Below are positions 18,031 to 26,300 of a DNA stretch of 64,000 nt, in pieces (position 1 is the first letter of the stretch; each line of letters opens with the position of its first letter). The translations under genes and the position numbers were made by a program. The stretch spans positions 212,034 through 276,033 of the forward strand of contig NZ_JAOTPO010000004.1 of NCBI RefSeq assembly GCF_029028005.1, written 5' to 3'. The DNA is from Alkalihalobacterium chitinilyticum. GTDB taxonomy: Bacteria; Bacillota; Bacilli; Bacillales; Bacillaceae_F. The notes under the pieces are model-generated. The model ran no database searches. It saw only the letters and a list, made by a program, of their open reading frames with translations, and was not told the origin of the DNA.

Positions 18031-18798
18031 TTATAGTTGCTCTTTAATAATATGATCTTCAATGAAGTCTTCTAACTCGTTCAGTTCATCAATGTCTAAA
18101 ATTTCCGTATCCTCTGCGAGTTTAACCATTTGTATAGCAGCAAGTGCCAATAAATGGTTACCTTGCTTTACAGCATCATATAAACCTTCTTCTAGTTGGC
18201 GATCATGTTCATCATTATGTATATCCGTAAAATGCCCATCTAACGTTTGAACAGCCTGATGATGAATTTCCATTGCTTCTAAGTATTGCTTGCGAATAAA
18301 TTCGACTTCCATTGTTTCTAACTCTAGTCGTTGTAAGTTTCTTATCCTTTGTGGAACAACTTTCATGAAAGACCGATAGTGATAATCAACTGTCACTCTT
18401 TGTTGGACAGCAACAAGAACATTATTTAGATAAAACGTATACTCTTTTGTATGTTGAGGAAACTCTTTATCCTCTTGTGACGAGAAAAAAGCTTCTAAAT
18501 CTTCAATAATGTCTTCTTCTGGAGATGTCGGTTCAATCCCTATTCCTGGCCAAGCCCCTTCATAAACATATTTTTCAAACTCATTATCCTCAGCTTCTAC
18601 ATCATCATTTTCATTTTCGTTTAATTTTGCTTCCTCATTACTTTTTTCTTCATTTAGTTGAGTGTCAACCGCCTCACCGTTATGTTCTTCAGACTCTTTT
18701 CCTGCAGTAGCGTTTTGTTTACTATTGGTTTCTTCTGACTTTCCACAGGCACTAAAAACAACTGTCATTAATAGAATGGTCATCAATATTTTCCTCAT
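18031..18798 (-). CDS. Lipoprotein, paralogue of the 19329-20075 product
   Basis: 255 residues. A lipoprotein signal peptide ends in the lipobox FSAC (Cys18). A very acidic, Glu/Asn-rich linker (~20-75) precedes a mainly helical domain (~95-255) containing EYTFYLNNVLVA, VVPQRIRNLQRLELETMEVEF, YLEAMEIHHQAVQTLDGH and LLALAAIQMVKLAE. The same blocks recur in order in the second lipoprotein 0.5 kb away, so they arose by duplication. The repeated helices with conserved HH suggest a four-helix, perhaps ligand-binding fold; no family name is recognised. AGGAGG five bases upstream fixes the start. Confidence 0.8.
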   Translation of the reverse strand: MRKILMTILLMTVVFSACGKSEETNSKQNATAGKESEEHNGEAVDTQLNEEKSNEEAKLNENENDDVEAEDNEFEKYVYEGAWPGIGIEPTSPEEDIIEDLEAFFSSQEDKEFPQHTKEYTFYLNNVLVAVQQRVTVDYHYRSFMKVVPQRIRNLQRLELETMEVEFIRKQYLEAMEIHHQAVQTLDGHFTDIHNDEHDRQLEEGLYDAVKQGNHLLALAAIQMVKLAEDTEILDIDELNELEDFIEDHIIKEQL

Positions 18799-18993
18799 TA
18801 GAACCTCCTAAACTATATTGAATAATAGACACGTTTTAATATTACATCATTTACATATTAGTAAATATAAGGAAAAATTACTACTTTTCACTAGACTCAT
18901 ATGGATTAACGCGTTTGAAAATTCACCCTTCATCATTCTCTTTTCTTTGGACATACTTAACATATATCTAAGAAATGAAATGGAGGTTTTTTT

Positions 18994-19257
18994 ATGGCCA
19001 ACGAAAGTATTCAAGCAAGAGTCGAAGACAATTTTATGATTATTTGTGAATCTTGGCAGAACTGTAACGAAGCAAATGTGCAATCGTTCTTAGCTGAGTG
19101 TTATGAGCAAAGTATTGATCCGCAGTTTTGTATGAATTGGCTAGAACAAAATAAAGACCAATTACCTAACTGGTCCTCTCTCTCTATAATTGCTCAAGAA
19201 TGGGTCAATGAACACACATCTACTGGATCACCACTTTCCATGGACAATCAATCATAA
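18994..19257 (+). CDS. Hypothetical protein, 87 aa, between the two lipoproteins
   Basis: MANESIQARVEDNFMIICES... has a strong GGAGG eight bases before the ATG. It is soluble, Trp- and Cys-containing (ESWQNCNEANV, FCMNWLEQ, WSSLSIIAQEWVNEH), mostly helical by appearance, and unlike any family I recognise. It is oppositely oriented to the flanking paralogues. Confidence 0.6.
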   Translation: MANESIQARVEDNFMIICESWQNCNEANVQSFLAECYEQSIDPQFCMNWLEQNKDQLPNWSSLSIIAQEWVNEHTSTGSPLSMDNQS

Positions 19258-19282
19258 GCTACTTACACAATCACTTACATAC

Positions 19283-19326
19283 AGAAAAGCTTCGAACAAA
19301 AGAGGCTCTTTGTTAGAAGCTTTTCT
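19283..19326. terminator. Bidirectional terminator between convergent genes
   Basis: AGAAAAGCTTC/GAAGCTTTTCT perfect 11-bp stem with A/T flanks. It serves the 87-residue gene (plus strand) and the second lipoprotein gene (minus strand, stop at 19329). Confidence 0.75.
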
Positions 19327-19328
19327 AG

Positions 19329-20075
19329 TTATAGTTTTTCCTCAATTAAACGATAGTCAACAAATCTTTTCAGTTCATTCACTTCATCTAGTTCAATAAT
19401 ATCGGTCATTTCTCCAATCTTTATCAATTGAAGTCCGACTAATGCTAATAAATGATACCCTTCTCTGACTGTGTCATTTAACGCTAATTTAATCTGAGGA
19501 TCAAAAATCTCATTATTGATATCCATCGAATGCTCTCCAATGGACTGTATCGCATCGTGGTGAACGATCATAGCCTCTAGATAATACTCCCGAACGAAAT
19601 CGACTTCTTTGGTATGCAGCTGCAGTTCTTGTAGGTTATGGATACGCTTTGGAACAACGTCCATAAATAAGTTGTAATGCGTTGAAAATTCATTGCCTTG
19701 TTCATAGGCTAATAATACATTATGTAAATAAAACGTATAATCTATTGTATATTCTGGAAGTTCTTTCTTTTCAAGTGCACTATAAAATAGATCTAGTTCG
19801 GTTAACAGACTTTCACGAGAAGATATGATTTCTACTCCTATTTCGTTCCAGCTCTTACCATTAGGATAGCCTTCCAACGTCTCGTTTGAATTGTCTTCAT
19901 ACTCCCAGTGGTGCTTTCTTTCACTAGCACTCAAATTAGATACTGTTGGTTCCAAACGTTGTACTTCATTTATATCTGTATCATCATTCGATTGTACCGT
20001 ATCGCTTAGACCACAGGCGCTGGTGAAAACAACCGTCACTAAAATAGGAACCAACTTTTTTAATAAGATTTTCAT
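19329..20075 (-). CDS. Lipoprotein, paralogue of the 18031-18798 product
   Basis: 248 residues. The signal peptide ends with lipobox FTSAC (Cys21). The C-terminal domain repeats the landmarks of its neighbour: DYTFYLHNVLLA, VVPKRIHNLQELQLHTKEVDF, YLEAMIVHHDAIQSIGEH, HLLALVGLQLIKIGE. The linker is different and less acidic. GGGGG stands just before the start. Function is unknown. Confidence 0.8.
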   Translation of the reverse strand: MKILLKKLVPILVTVVFTSACGLSDTVQSNDDTDINEVQRLEPTVSNLSASERKHHWEYEDNSNETLEGYPNGKSWNEIGVEIISSRESLLTELDLFYSALEKKELPEYTIDYTFYLHNVLLAYEQGNEFSTHYNLFMDVVPKRIHNLQELQLHTKEVDFVREYYLEAMIVHHDAIQSIGEHSMDINNEIFDPQIKLALNDTVREGYHLLALVGLQLIKIGEMTDIIELDEVNELKRFVDYRLIEEKL

Positions 20076-20097
20076 AAGAACCCCCTGCTACCAATAA

Positions 20098-20518
20098 AAA
20101 CCATAGTTAAACACCATTCTATAATACATGAATGTCGATTCGTGTAATATAATGAGAAAATACTAAAAATTGTTGACGAAAGTGCCTCTTAATCCAATCG
20201 AACCAATTCTATAGTCACCAATAATTATTAAATAGAAATATCAATCATCAATTACATACTAAAGATCCATATAGGAACGATGTTAAAAGACTATATTGTA
20301 AAAATTAACAAAATTTCACACCTTTAGCACACTTAAGCATGGGCATATAGAGATGAGATCAAAATAAAAAAGCTGACTAAAATGCCTTTCTCCTACACTC
20401 GGATTCTACTAAACTAAAATCATATTAGTAGAAGTTTGATGCAGGTTTGACACTACATAAGTCAACTCTATAAAGAAATTACTATTAAATTTAAATACTT
20501 AATTGTATGACTTTTTAT
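20098..20518. other. Intergenic region with no recognised feature
   Basis: About 420 A/T-rich bases upstream of the second lipoprotein gene and downstream of the 46-codon gene. No open frame with a ribosome site, no tRNA and no convincing terminator is seen. Confidence 0.5.
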
Positions 20519-20659
20519 CTAAACTTGTAATCTTGGAGGCTTTTGAACGATCGATGCATCGATCCCTTTTTTTATAAGATCGCTCACAATTTTCTGGATA
20601 GGATTTACAGTTTTCTGTTCTTCTTTTAAATGAATAGTCGGTGTTTCACTCTTTTTCAT
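20519..20659 (-). CDS. Small protein, 46 aa, probable member of the response-regulator regulon
   Basis: MKKSETPTIHLKEEQKTVNP... to ...IVQKPPRLQV. It is soluble, Lys-rich, with no signal or membrane segment. AGGTGAGGG nine bases before the ATG is a good ribosome site. A TTCAT-N6-TTCAT repeat at 20705-20728, matching those before the 17.8-kb response regulator and the MMPL exporter, lies 46 bases upstream. That supports a real, regulated gene. Role unknown. Confidence 0.55.
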   Translation of the reverse strand: MKKSETPTIHLKEEQKTVNPIQKIVSDLIKKGIDASIVQKPPRLQV

Positions 20660-20704
20660 TTCAAACCCTCACCTTTTTCCTATGCTAACTAAATCATAGC
20701 ATAC

Positions 20705-20728
20705 AAATATGAACTGAATATGAATAAA
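20705..20728 (-). promoter_or_regulatory. Third TTCAT-N6-TTCAT site
   Basis: Aligned with 17839-17862 it matches 19 of 24 bases and keeps the 11-base repeat period. It lies upstream of the 46-codon gene on the same strand. Confidence 0.5.
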
Positions 20729-20778
20729 CGAATTTATTTCATACGTATTATTTCTACATTTTTATTCATTTACCCCCA

Positions 20779-21240
20779 CTAATTCCGATCAAACATAAAA
20801 AATTCTACACCTAGATGAGTTCCGACAGCTGTTACAATTGCCCATAGAAGTAAGCTGCTTGTCATATAAACCGTCATTTTCTTTTTCGTTCCGCCAAAAC
20901 TCATTGCCATAATGACCGCCAAATGACTACCAATTAGTATCGGCCCAATTAGTGCTAAGCCAAACAACCCGTACCGTTGCCAAATTTGTTTTGCCCGATT
21001 TTCCCTTTTCGTTGAGCCTTCCTTTCCTTTCGCTTCACGTCTTCTTTGTAACCAAGCTTTAATTTGTGTCATCATTAGTATGACGATGATAACCGTTATT
21101 AAGTTTCCTACAAAGGCAACAATAGTTACAGGAATTGTATCAAGCCCACTAATAACACCAAGCGGGATCACTGCTACCATCTCAAAAAAAGGTGTTGCTG
21201 CTAATATAAACGCCATCACATAACCGATTGTCTCATTCAT
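20779..21240 (-). CDS. Putative small multidrug export protein (PF06695 type)
   Basis: 153 residues, about four membrane segments, starting MNETIGYVMAFILAATPFFE. It has the family's FFEMVAVIPLGVISGL, VGNLITVIIV and GLFGLALIGPILIGSHLAV segments. The family is called small multidrug export protein, but its activity is poorly proven. ATG 21240 lies seven bases after AAGGAGG. It stands alone. Confidence 0.8.
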   Translation of the reverse strand: MNETIGYVMAFILAATPFFEMVAVIPLGVISGLDTIPVTIVAFVGNLITVIIVILMMTQIKAWLQRRREAKGKEGSTKRENRAKQIWQRYGLFGLALIGPILIGSHLAVIMAMSFGGTKKKMTVYMTSSLLLWAIVTAVGTHLGVEFFMFDRN

Positions 21241-21304
21241 GTACATTCCTCCTTACCGTACTTTTCAAACCTTAAAGTTTATTCCGTTTATGACAAATCA
21301 TGAT

Positions 21305-22159
21305 TCATCTAGGTTGTACTAATAACAGTGTAATTATTTCTTCAATTTGTAATGACTCTTTTTCCATCCAGCTTATTTGATGGGCTGTAAAATATTTCTC
21401 CGCTTCTTCAGCACTATTTGTAACGATAATCCGTTCACCCTTTCGCTCTAATTCTCCTGGAATTTTCTCCTGTAAGGGTCTTTCCAGCCAATACCTGCAA
21501 TATTGTTCAGTTAATTCTTCCTTTTCAAAACTACCGATATGTTCACCTTGCCTTAGGATAACGAGATAGTCTGCAAGTTTTCTAATATCTTCTGCATCGT
21601 GACTGGCAATTAAGATGGCTTTATCACCACTGTCCATCCATTCGACTAATATATTCATTAGCTTCTGCTTAGAAGGAATATCCATATGCGCCATCGGTTC
21701 ATCTAGAATAAGAATATCGGTTCCTTTTGCTAATGTCAGGGCTAAACTTAATTTTTTTTGAACGCCTTGCGATAACTTACCATATCGTTTCTTTAATGGG
21801 ATATCCAACGTTTCAACCATACTTTCAAAAAGACTTTGGTTCCAACGAGGGTACCATTTGGATACGAGTTCAACGAGCTGCCGGCCTGTAAATGCATTAC
21901 ATCCGATCAGTTCCTGTGGTTGGTAGGCAATATCGACTTTCCAATGTTCACCATTAGCTAATGGTGTCCCAAAATATTCTATTGAGCCTTCGTCAGACTT
22001 AACTAAATTCATCATGATCTTAATTAAAGTACTCTTTCCTGCCCCGTTATCACCCACAAGAGCCGTGACGGTACCTGGTACCATTTCGAAATCAACTGGA
22101 CCAAGTTGGAAGTCTGCAATTGTTTTTTGGACTTGCTTCATTTTAACAAATGGACCCAT
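21305..22159 (-). CDS. ABC transporter ATP-binding protein
   Basis: 284 residues with Walker A (GDNGAGKST), Q-loop (YQPQELIG), signature LSQGVQKKLSLA, Walker B (ILILDEPMAHMD) and a switch His (ASHDAEDIRKLADY). The C-terminal ~70 residues form the regulatory tail common in YtrB/YhcH-like transporters. The ATG directly abuts the stop of the GntR gene, so it is translationally coupled. The partner permease is at 22586-23311. Confidence 0.92.
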   Translation of the reverse strand: MGPFVKMKQVQKTIADFQLGPVDFEMVPGTVTALVGDNGAGKSTLIKIMMNLVKSDEGSIEYFGTPLANGEHWKVDIAYQPQELIGCNAFTGRQLVELVSKWYPRWNQSLFESMVETLDIPLKKRYGKLSQGVQKKLSLALTLAKGTDILILDEPMAHMDIPSKQKLMNILVEWMDSGDKAILIASHDAEDIRKLADYLVILRQGEHIGSFEKEELTEQYCRYWLERPLQEKIPGELERKGERIIVTNSAEEAEKYFTAHQISWMEKESLQIEEIITLLLVQPR

Positions 22160-22558
22160 CTATTTTTCTCCCCTCTTTTTCTTATCCGTGATAATCTGCT
22201 TAAAAATGTCTTCGATTTGAGTAATCGTATAATCATGGCGTATTGCAGTTTCAATCGCTTTTTCTAACGCTTCATAAACGGTCGATGTTTTCACTTGTTC
22301 TTTAATGCCCTCATCGACCTCAGCTACAAATGTTCCTTTTCCTTGTGTAGTTCGGATAAACCCCTGCCTCTCTAAATCTTGATAAGCTCTTCTTGTCGTG
22401 ATCACACTGACCTCCAAATCTTTTGATATTGCCCGAATAGAAGGAAGAGCCGTACCCGCTGGTAACTGACCTCCAGCAATTAGAGCTTTTATTTGATTTT
22501 CAATTTGATGATAAATCGGTTCTCTCGATTCCTTCGATAGACGAATTGGCAGCTCCAT
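22160..22558 (-). CDS. GntR-family regulator (YtrA/YhcF type)
   Basis: 132 residues. The N-terminal GntR winged helix (REPIYHQIENQIKALIAGGQLPAGTALPSIRAISKDLEVS, TTRRAYQDLERQGFI) is followed by a short helical dimerisation tail, as in the YtrA subfamily that controls ABC exporters. It sits between permease and ATPase genes. The inverted repeat at 23332-23365 before the operon is its likely operator. Confidence 0.92.
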   Translation of the reverse strand: MELPIRLSKESREPIYHQIENQIKALIAGGQLPAGTALPSIRAISKDLEVSVITTRRAYQDLERQGFIRTTQGKGTFVAEVDEGIKEQVKTSTVYEALEKAIETAIRHDYTITQIEDIFKQIITDKKKRGEK

Positions 22559-22585
22559 AAGGGCTTCACCTACTTTCCGTACGAC

Positions 22586-23311
22586 TTATTTAAAATAGTC
22601 CATCTTTTCAATTTTCCTACTCATATAAGATTTCCAGTAGAAGACGCTAGTGATTGCTAACAAGAGGGATATAACAACAGTTAGAAGCGGCCACTTACTA
22701 GCCAGTACAAGTGTCGCATGAACAAAAGACATTCCTGTAAAGAGATGAAATAATGTTAGACCCCCAATGAATACAACAAAAAGAACGATACCCCATATGA
22801 TCATTCCCACGATCGTTATTTTGTCGCCGGGATCACTTGCTGAAAAAAGTCCTGCTGCAAAGATACCGAAACAGATCCATATAAGAGAAAAAACAAAATA
22901 CGTTCCAACGGGTGCTTCTTGTCTCGCTTCTGGACTTAAAATATAGATAAACAAAAGAAGAAAACTATGGAATGGAATCGTATATACGAAGTTAACGATA
23001 AAGCGACTTTGTATTAATACCTTCTTTGGAATTGGTAATTGTAAAAGGTTCATAAAATACGGGGAAGCCCATAACCCATCTTCCACCTTTTGATATTGAA
23101 ATTCCTTCGGTTTACAGTAAACCGCAAAGGCACCAAATACAAGAATAAATAAAAGATCTAACCCTACATTTCCCTCAACAAAAATAAACGGTGACGCTGT
23201 TACGATAATGAACAATAAAAGCGCTAAAAATAATAGAAGTGATAAGAAACCTTGAATTGAAGCCTTCAATTCAAATTTAGCCAACCATAAAGCTTCCTTA
23301 AACTCATTCAT
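22586..23311 (-). CDS. ABC-2-like membrane subunit
   Basis: 241 residues with six membrane helices (~20-45, 50-66, 105-125, 140-160, 168-195, 205-225). The cytoplasmic loop CKPKEFQYQKVEDGLWASPYFMNLLQLPIPKKV is typical of ABC-2 permeases. It is the first gene of the permease-GntR-ATPase operon, with CGGGAGG before the ATG. The substrate is unknown; systems of this design are often induced by cell-wall antibiotics. Confidence 0.78.
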   Translation of the reverse strand: MNEFKEALWLAKFELKASIQGFLSLLLFLALLLFIIVTASPFIFVEGNVGLDLLFILVFGAFAVYCKPKEFQYQKVEDGLWASPYFMNLLQLPIPKKVLIQSRFIVNFVYTIPFHSFLLLFIYILSPEARQEAPVGTYFVFSLIWICFGIFAAGLFSASDPGDKITIVGMIIWGIVLFVVFIGGLTLFHLFTGMSFVHATLVLASKWPLLTVVISLLLAITSVFYWKSYMSRKIEKMDYFK

Positions 23312-23331
23312 CTTTATGAACCTCCCGAACT

Positions 23332-23365
23332 GTTATACTGTTTATATCTATATACACACTATAAC
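23332..23365 (-). promoter_or_regulatory. Putative GntR operator of the ABC operon
   Basis: Two 16-base arms (GTTATACTGTTTATAT and ATATACACACTATAAC) separated by CT match as an inverted repeat at 14 of 16 positions. It lies 20 bases before the permease start, over the expected promoter. Confidence 0.65.
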
Positions 23366-23534
23366 ATATATCATACATTTTCAAGCCTAAATTTTAACAA
23401 TCACCCGATTTACTCTTAACCTTATATATCAAAAACATTGAAGGACCATACTTTTTAACAGGAATGTTGGATCAAATTATTTAAAAAAAACCGTTTTCAG
23501 TACCCACTGAGAAGACGCCTGTATTAAAGAAAAA

Positions 23535-23572
23535 AACTGACTCACGGGATTACGCCCATACATGAGTCAGTT
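23535..23572 (-). terminator. Intrinsic terminator after the TipAS relic
   Basis: AACTGACTCA/TGAGTCAGTT perfect 10-bp outer stem with inner GGG/CCC pairing, followed on the minus strand by a run of T. It is the former terminator of the now truncated regulator gene. Confidence 0.8.
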
Positions 23573-23588
23573 CTTTTGACATAGATGA

Positions 23589-23737
23589 TTATCTATTGTT
23601 GTCAGCATAAATTGCCATGGCATCACACATGAATTGCGCTAAACCTGATCCGTATTGGTCAATGGTTTTAGTGAAACGATCATCCTGTACATATAATTGA
23701 CCTAGTCCTTTGAATGCATCTAATGAATAGGATGTAA
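23589..23737 (-). pseudogene. C-terminal remnant of a MerR/TipA-type regulator
   Basis: The last ~48 codons of a TipAS antibiotic-recognition domain remain: FKGLGQLYVQDDRFTKTIDQ, then YGSGLAQFMCDAMAIYADNN and a stop. These match the conserved end of TipAS domains. Upstream, at about 23738-23740, the frame meets a stop, and neither the rest of TipAS nor the MerR DNA-binding domain is found nearby. It is a deletion remnant that still keeps its terminator. Confidence 0.8.
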
Positions 23738-23800
23738 AAAATTATCGTTCAAAGGTATGTGACAATATGGGATGCCTTTTTATCTACTGGTATTGATTCA

Positions 23801-25498
23801 CTATTTGATTTTAAACTTACTCACTAACTCCTGTAAGTTCATTGCCATTTCGGATAACGAATTCGATGAAGCTAATATTTCCTCCATCGAAGCTAACTGT
23901 TCTTCTGTGGAAGCTGCTACTTGTTGGGTATGCATCGACGTTTCTCTTGAAATTGTTGAGATTCCAGTCACTGTTGCCGAAACCTCTTCTGCACTCGCTG
24001 ACATCTGTTCAGCAGTTGCTGCCATTTCATCAATTTGTTCGCCCATGTCTGCCATTGAGCGGTGAATTTCTTTAAAGCTTTCTTCCGTTCTTTCTGTAAT
24101 CCTTAATCCCGCTTTGACATCTTCTTTTACTTGGTTCATCGCCTCATTTGAAAGACTCATATCATTTTGTATTTCAGTAATGAGTGATGAGATTTGCGTC
24201 GATGATTGTTGGGATTGCTCTGCTAATTTCCTAACTTCATCGGCAACAACAGCAAACCCCTTTCCATGTTCTCCAGCTCGTGCCGCTTCAATTGCTGCGT
24301 TTAAAGCTAGTAAGTTTGTTTGATTAGCAATGTCTGTAATAACCTTAGTAATATCACCAATTTGCTGTGACCGCTTTTCTAATAGCTTAATGACGTCACT
24401 ACTCTCGTTTACAGAAGCATGGATCGTATTCATTTGCTGAACTGTTTGCCCCACATACTGTCCGCCTTGTTTTGCGCGCTCACTTGCATGACTTCCAGCT
24501 TCTGCAATCAAAGAAGCATTTTCAGCTATCGTATTAATTCCTGCTGAAACTTCTTCCATGGACCTTGCACTTTCCTCAACACTTACCGTTTGCCCGTCAG
24601 CACCATCTGCAACACTCTGAATAGATTCTGTAATCTGCTCTGTTGCTTTACTTGTCTGTTCAGCGCCAGCTGTTAATTGTTGAGAAGAGGCCGCTACTTG
24701 TTGGGATGTTTCAATGACTTGTTCAATCATTTCACTTAAATTATCTTTCATCGTCTTATAGCTGTTTGTGAGATCACTTAATTCATCGCCGCTATTATCA
24801 ATGACTTCAAATGTAAAGTCTCCTTGCCCTGCTTTTTCCATGCTCGTTGAAAGTTGAGCTAAACGTTTTTTAATCCCTTTTGTGAACCATAGTGAAATCA
24901 GACTAGCAATAACAATAATGGCAAGCAACACAATAAAGAATATCTTTAAGAAAGATATAATGGTTTGATCAATAATGTCTTGAGATGCGCCAACATAGAA
25001 TATTCCAATCGGGTTACCACTTTGGTCTTTAATTGGCATATAAGCCGTTTGATACATATGTCCTGCTACTTCAGCTTCACCGTAATAATTAATTCCTTCG
25101 TTTAGAACGGCCTGGGCTACCTGGGCGGAAACTTGAGTACCAATGGCTCGTTCTCCTTCAACCTTTACGTTCGTAGCAATTCGTGTGTCACCTTGAAAAA
25201 TGGTAACAGTATCACCTGTTCCACTTCCAATCTCATCGACAATATCAAAGTTCTCATTCATAACAGTTGTCCCTTTATATAACAGATCGTTTTGTATGGA
25301 CCATTCCCCAGGGTACAACGCATCTATGTAGCGATAACCTAAATACATGTCGCCACGAGCTTTTTCAATTGCAAACTCTTTGATCCCTTGTGTGACTTGT
25401 TGTACGACAACAACACCTACAGCGACGGATAACATAAAAATAACACTAAATACCAAAACATTAATTTTTGTTCCTAATTTCAATTTAAGACTCCCCAT
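23801..25498 (-). CDS. Methyl-accepting chemotaxis protein with single-Cache sensor
   Basis: 565 residues: TM1 (~12-34), an extracellular single-Cache-3-like sensor (~35-185; [49 protein letters not shown]), TM2 (~188-210), HAMP (~212-262), and a long cytoplasmic signalling coiled coil. The hairpin tip is [21 protein letters not shown]. Methylation-type Glu/Gln pairs flank the tip. No chemotaxis genes are nearby, so it is a stand-alone receptor. GGAGAGGG precedes the ATG. The upstream leader to the consensus promoter at 25748-25775 is unusually long and contains a small open frame. Confidence 0.93.
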   Translation of the reverse strand: MGSLKLKLGTKINVLVFSVIFMLSVAVGVVVVQQVTQGIKEFAIEKARGDMYLGYRYIDALYPGEWSIQNDLLYKGTTVMNENFDIVDEIGSGTGDTVTIFQGDTRIATNVKVEGERAIGTQVSAQVAQAVLNEGINYYGEAEVAGHMYQTAYMPIKDQSGNPIGIFYVGASQDIIDQTIISFLKIFFIVLLAIIVIASLISLWFTKGIKKRLAQLSTSMEKAGQGDFTFEVIDNSGDELSDLTNSYKTMKDNLSEMIEQVIETSQQVAASSQQLTAGAEQTSKATEQITESIQSVADGADGQTVSVEESARSMEEVSAGINTIAENASLIAEAGSHASERAKQGGQYVGQTVQQMNTIHASVNESSDVIKLLEKRSQQIGDITKVITDIANQTNLLALNAAIEAARAGEHGKGFAVVADEVRKLAEQSQQSSTQISSLITEIQNDMSLSNEAMNQVKEDVKAGLRITERTEESFKEIHRSMADMGEQIDEMAATAEQMSASAEEVSATVTGISTISRETSMHTQQVAASTEEQLASMEEILASSNSLSEMAMNLQELVSKFKIK

Positions 25499-25565
25499 TC
25501 TTCCCTCTCCTCACTAATATCCTCTGAAATTGCATTAAAAAAACGCTACTTTAATAAAGCTAACA

Positions 25566-25703
25566 CGGCTCTATTTCTAAGTAAGCGTCCAGACTATCGG
25601 CAGGTGCTCTACCAATCTCATCTTCTTCACCAAAAATAAATATGTGCAGACTGGTAACAGGTTCGCTGCCCCACACCTCACAAATATTTAGCAAAAGCAT
25701 ATG
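25566..25703 (-). CDS. Possible 45-codon ORF in the chemoreceptor leader
   Basis: MLLLNICEVWGSEPV... to ...DAYLEIEPC, ending in TAG. Its composition (FIFGEEDEIGR, DSLDAYLEIE) looks protein-like, but the ribosome site is weak and I recognise no family. It could be a leader peptide, a small gene ended by the A/T-rich hairpin just downstream (GCTTTATTAAAGTAGC then T7), or a remnant of a longer protein. Confidence 0.35.
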
Positions 25704-25747
25704 AATTTTTTACTACTTTTATAATTTCACTTTGTAGTATCAAGTAA

Positions 25748-25775
25748 ATTATACCTAGTAAATTATTAATTTCAA
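25748..25775 (-). promoter_or_regulatory. Consensus sigma-A promoter
   Basis: On the minus strand TTGAAA (25770-25775), a 16-base spacer and perfect TATAAT (25748-25753). It drives transcription towards the 45-codon ORF and the chemoreceptor gene, giving a leader of about 240 bases. Confidence 0.65.
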
Positions 25776-26056
25776 TAGTTGACATGATAAATTCCGACAA
25801 AATTTTTACTACTTTGAATACTTTTGCAGAAAAATCTTTTTTACTCGATTGGACATTATGTTTACCACTTTTATAAGCAAATTCTTAGGGAGTTCCATCT
25901 CATCACAGTTATCATATTATTCCATTTCAACAAGACAGTTTTCACTATAAATAAAAGTGACCCCGCAAGTGCATTGCACTAGGAGTCACCTTTTTTGAGA
26001 ATATCATACTCTATCAGATCGAGGGAGGGAGGTATTCACTGATAGTTTTTCGTTGC
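25776..26056. other. Intergenic region before the 26-kb operon terminator
   Basis: An A/T-rich stretch between the mcp promoter and the end of the winged-helix gene. Apart from the terminator at 25956-25989 nothing coding is seen. Confidence 0.5.
25956..25989 (-). terminator. Terminator of the peroxiredoxin/winged-helix operon
   Basis: AAGTGAC.../...GTCACCTT outer stem with inner AGTGC/GCACT pairing. T-rich sequence follows on the minus strand. Confidence 0.75.
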
Positions 26057-26290
26057 TTATTGCGATCTGGCTAGCAGCTTTTTAGCACCTTCGGAAATGA
26101 TAAATTCATCTCCTTGTGCTTCAACAAATCCACCCGATTTCATATCTCTAAGTGAACTTCTTACTTTAAACAATGGTTGTCCAATTTTCTTTGAAATGTC
26201 CTCAGGCGTTAAGGCCTGATCTTGGATTGCTATTAATAACGCTTTTGCTGAACTGGTTAATGTTCCATCAGGATTAACACAAGCCATCAT
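26057..26290 (-). CDS. Small winged-helix protein
   Basis: 77 residues: MMACVNPDGTLTSSAKALL, then a winged-helix pattern (ALTPEDISKKIGQPLFKVRSSLRDMKSGGFVEAQGDEFIISEGAKKLL). The gene starts 10 bases after the peroxiredoxin stop, so it is co-transcribed. It has the size of a minimal DNA-binding regulator, and the single Cys near the N-terminus could be redox active (inference). The ATG at 26287 is almost equally well placed. Confidence 0.65.
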   Translation of the reverse strand: MMACVNPDGTLTSSAKALLIAIQDQALTPEDISKKIGQPLFKVRSSLRDMKSGGFVEAQGDEFIISEGAKKLLARSQ

Positions 26291-26300
26291 ATTCACCGCC

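Noticed and set aside
25560..25700. Possible cyclic-di-GMP riboswitch before the chemoreceptor
   Set aside because: The leader lacks the conserved GEMM core (no GACGCAAAGC-like tetraloop receptor), so no riboswitch is claimed.
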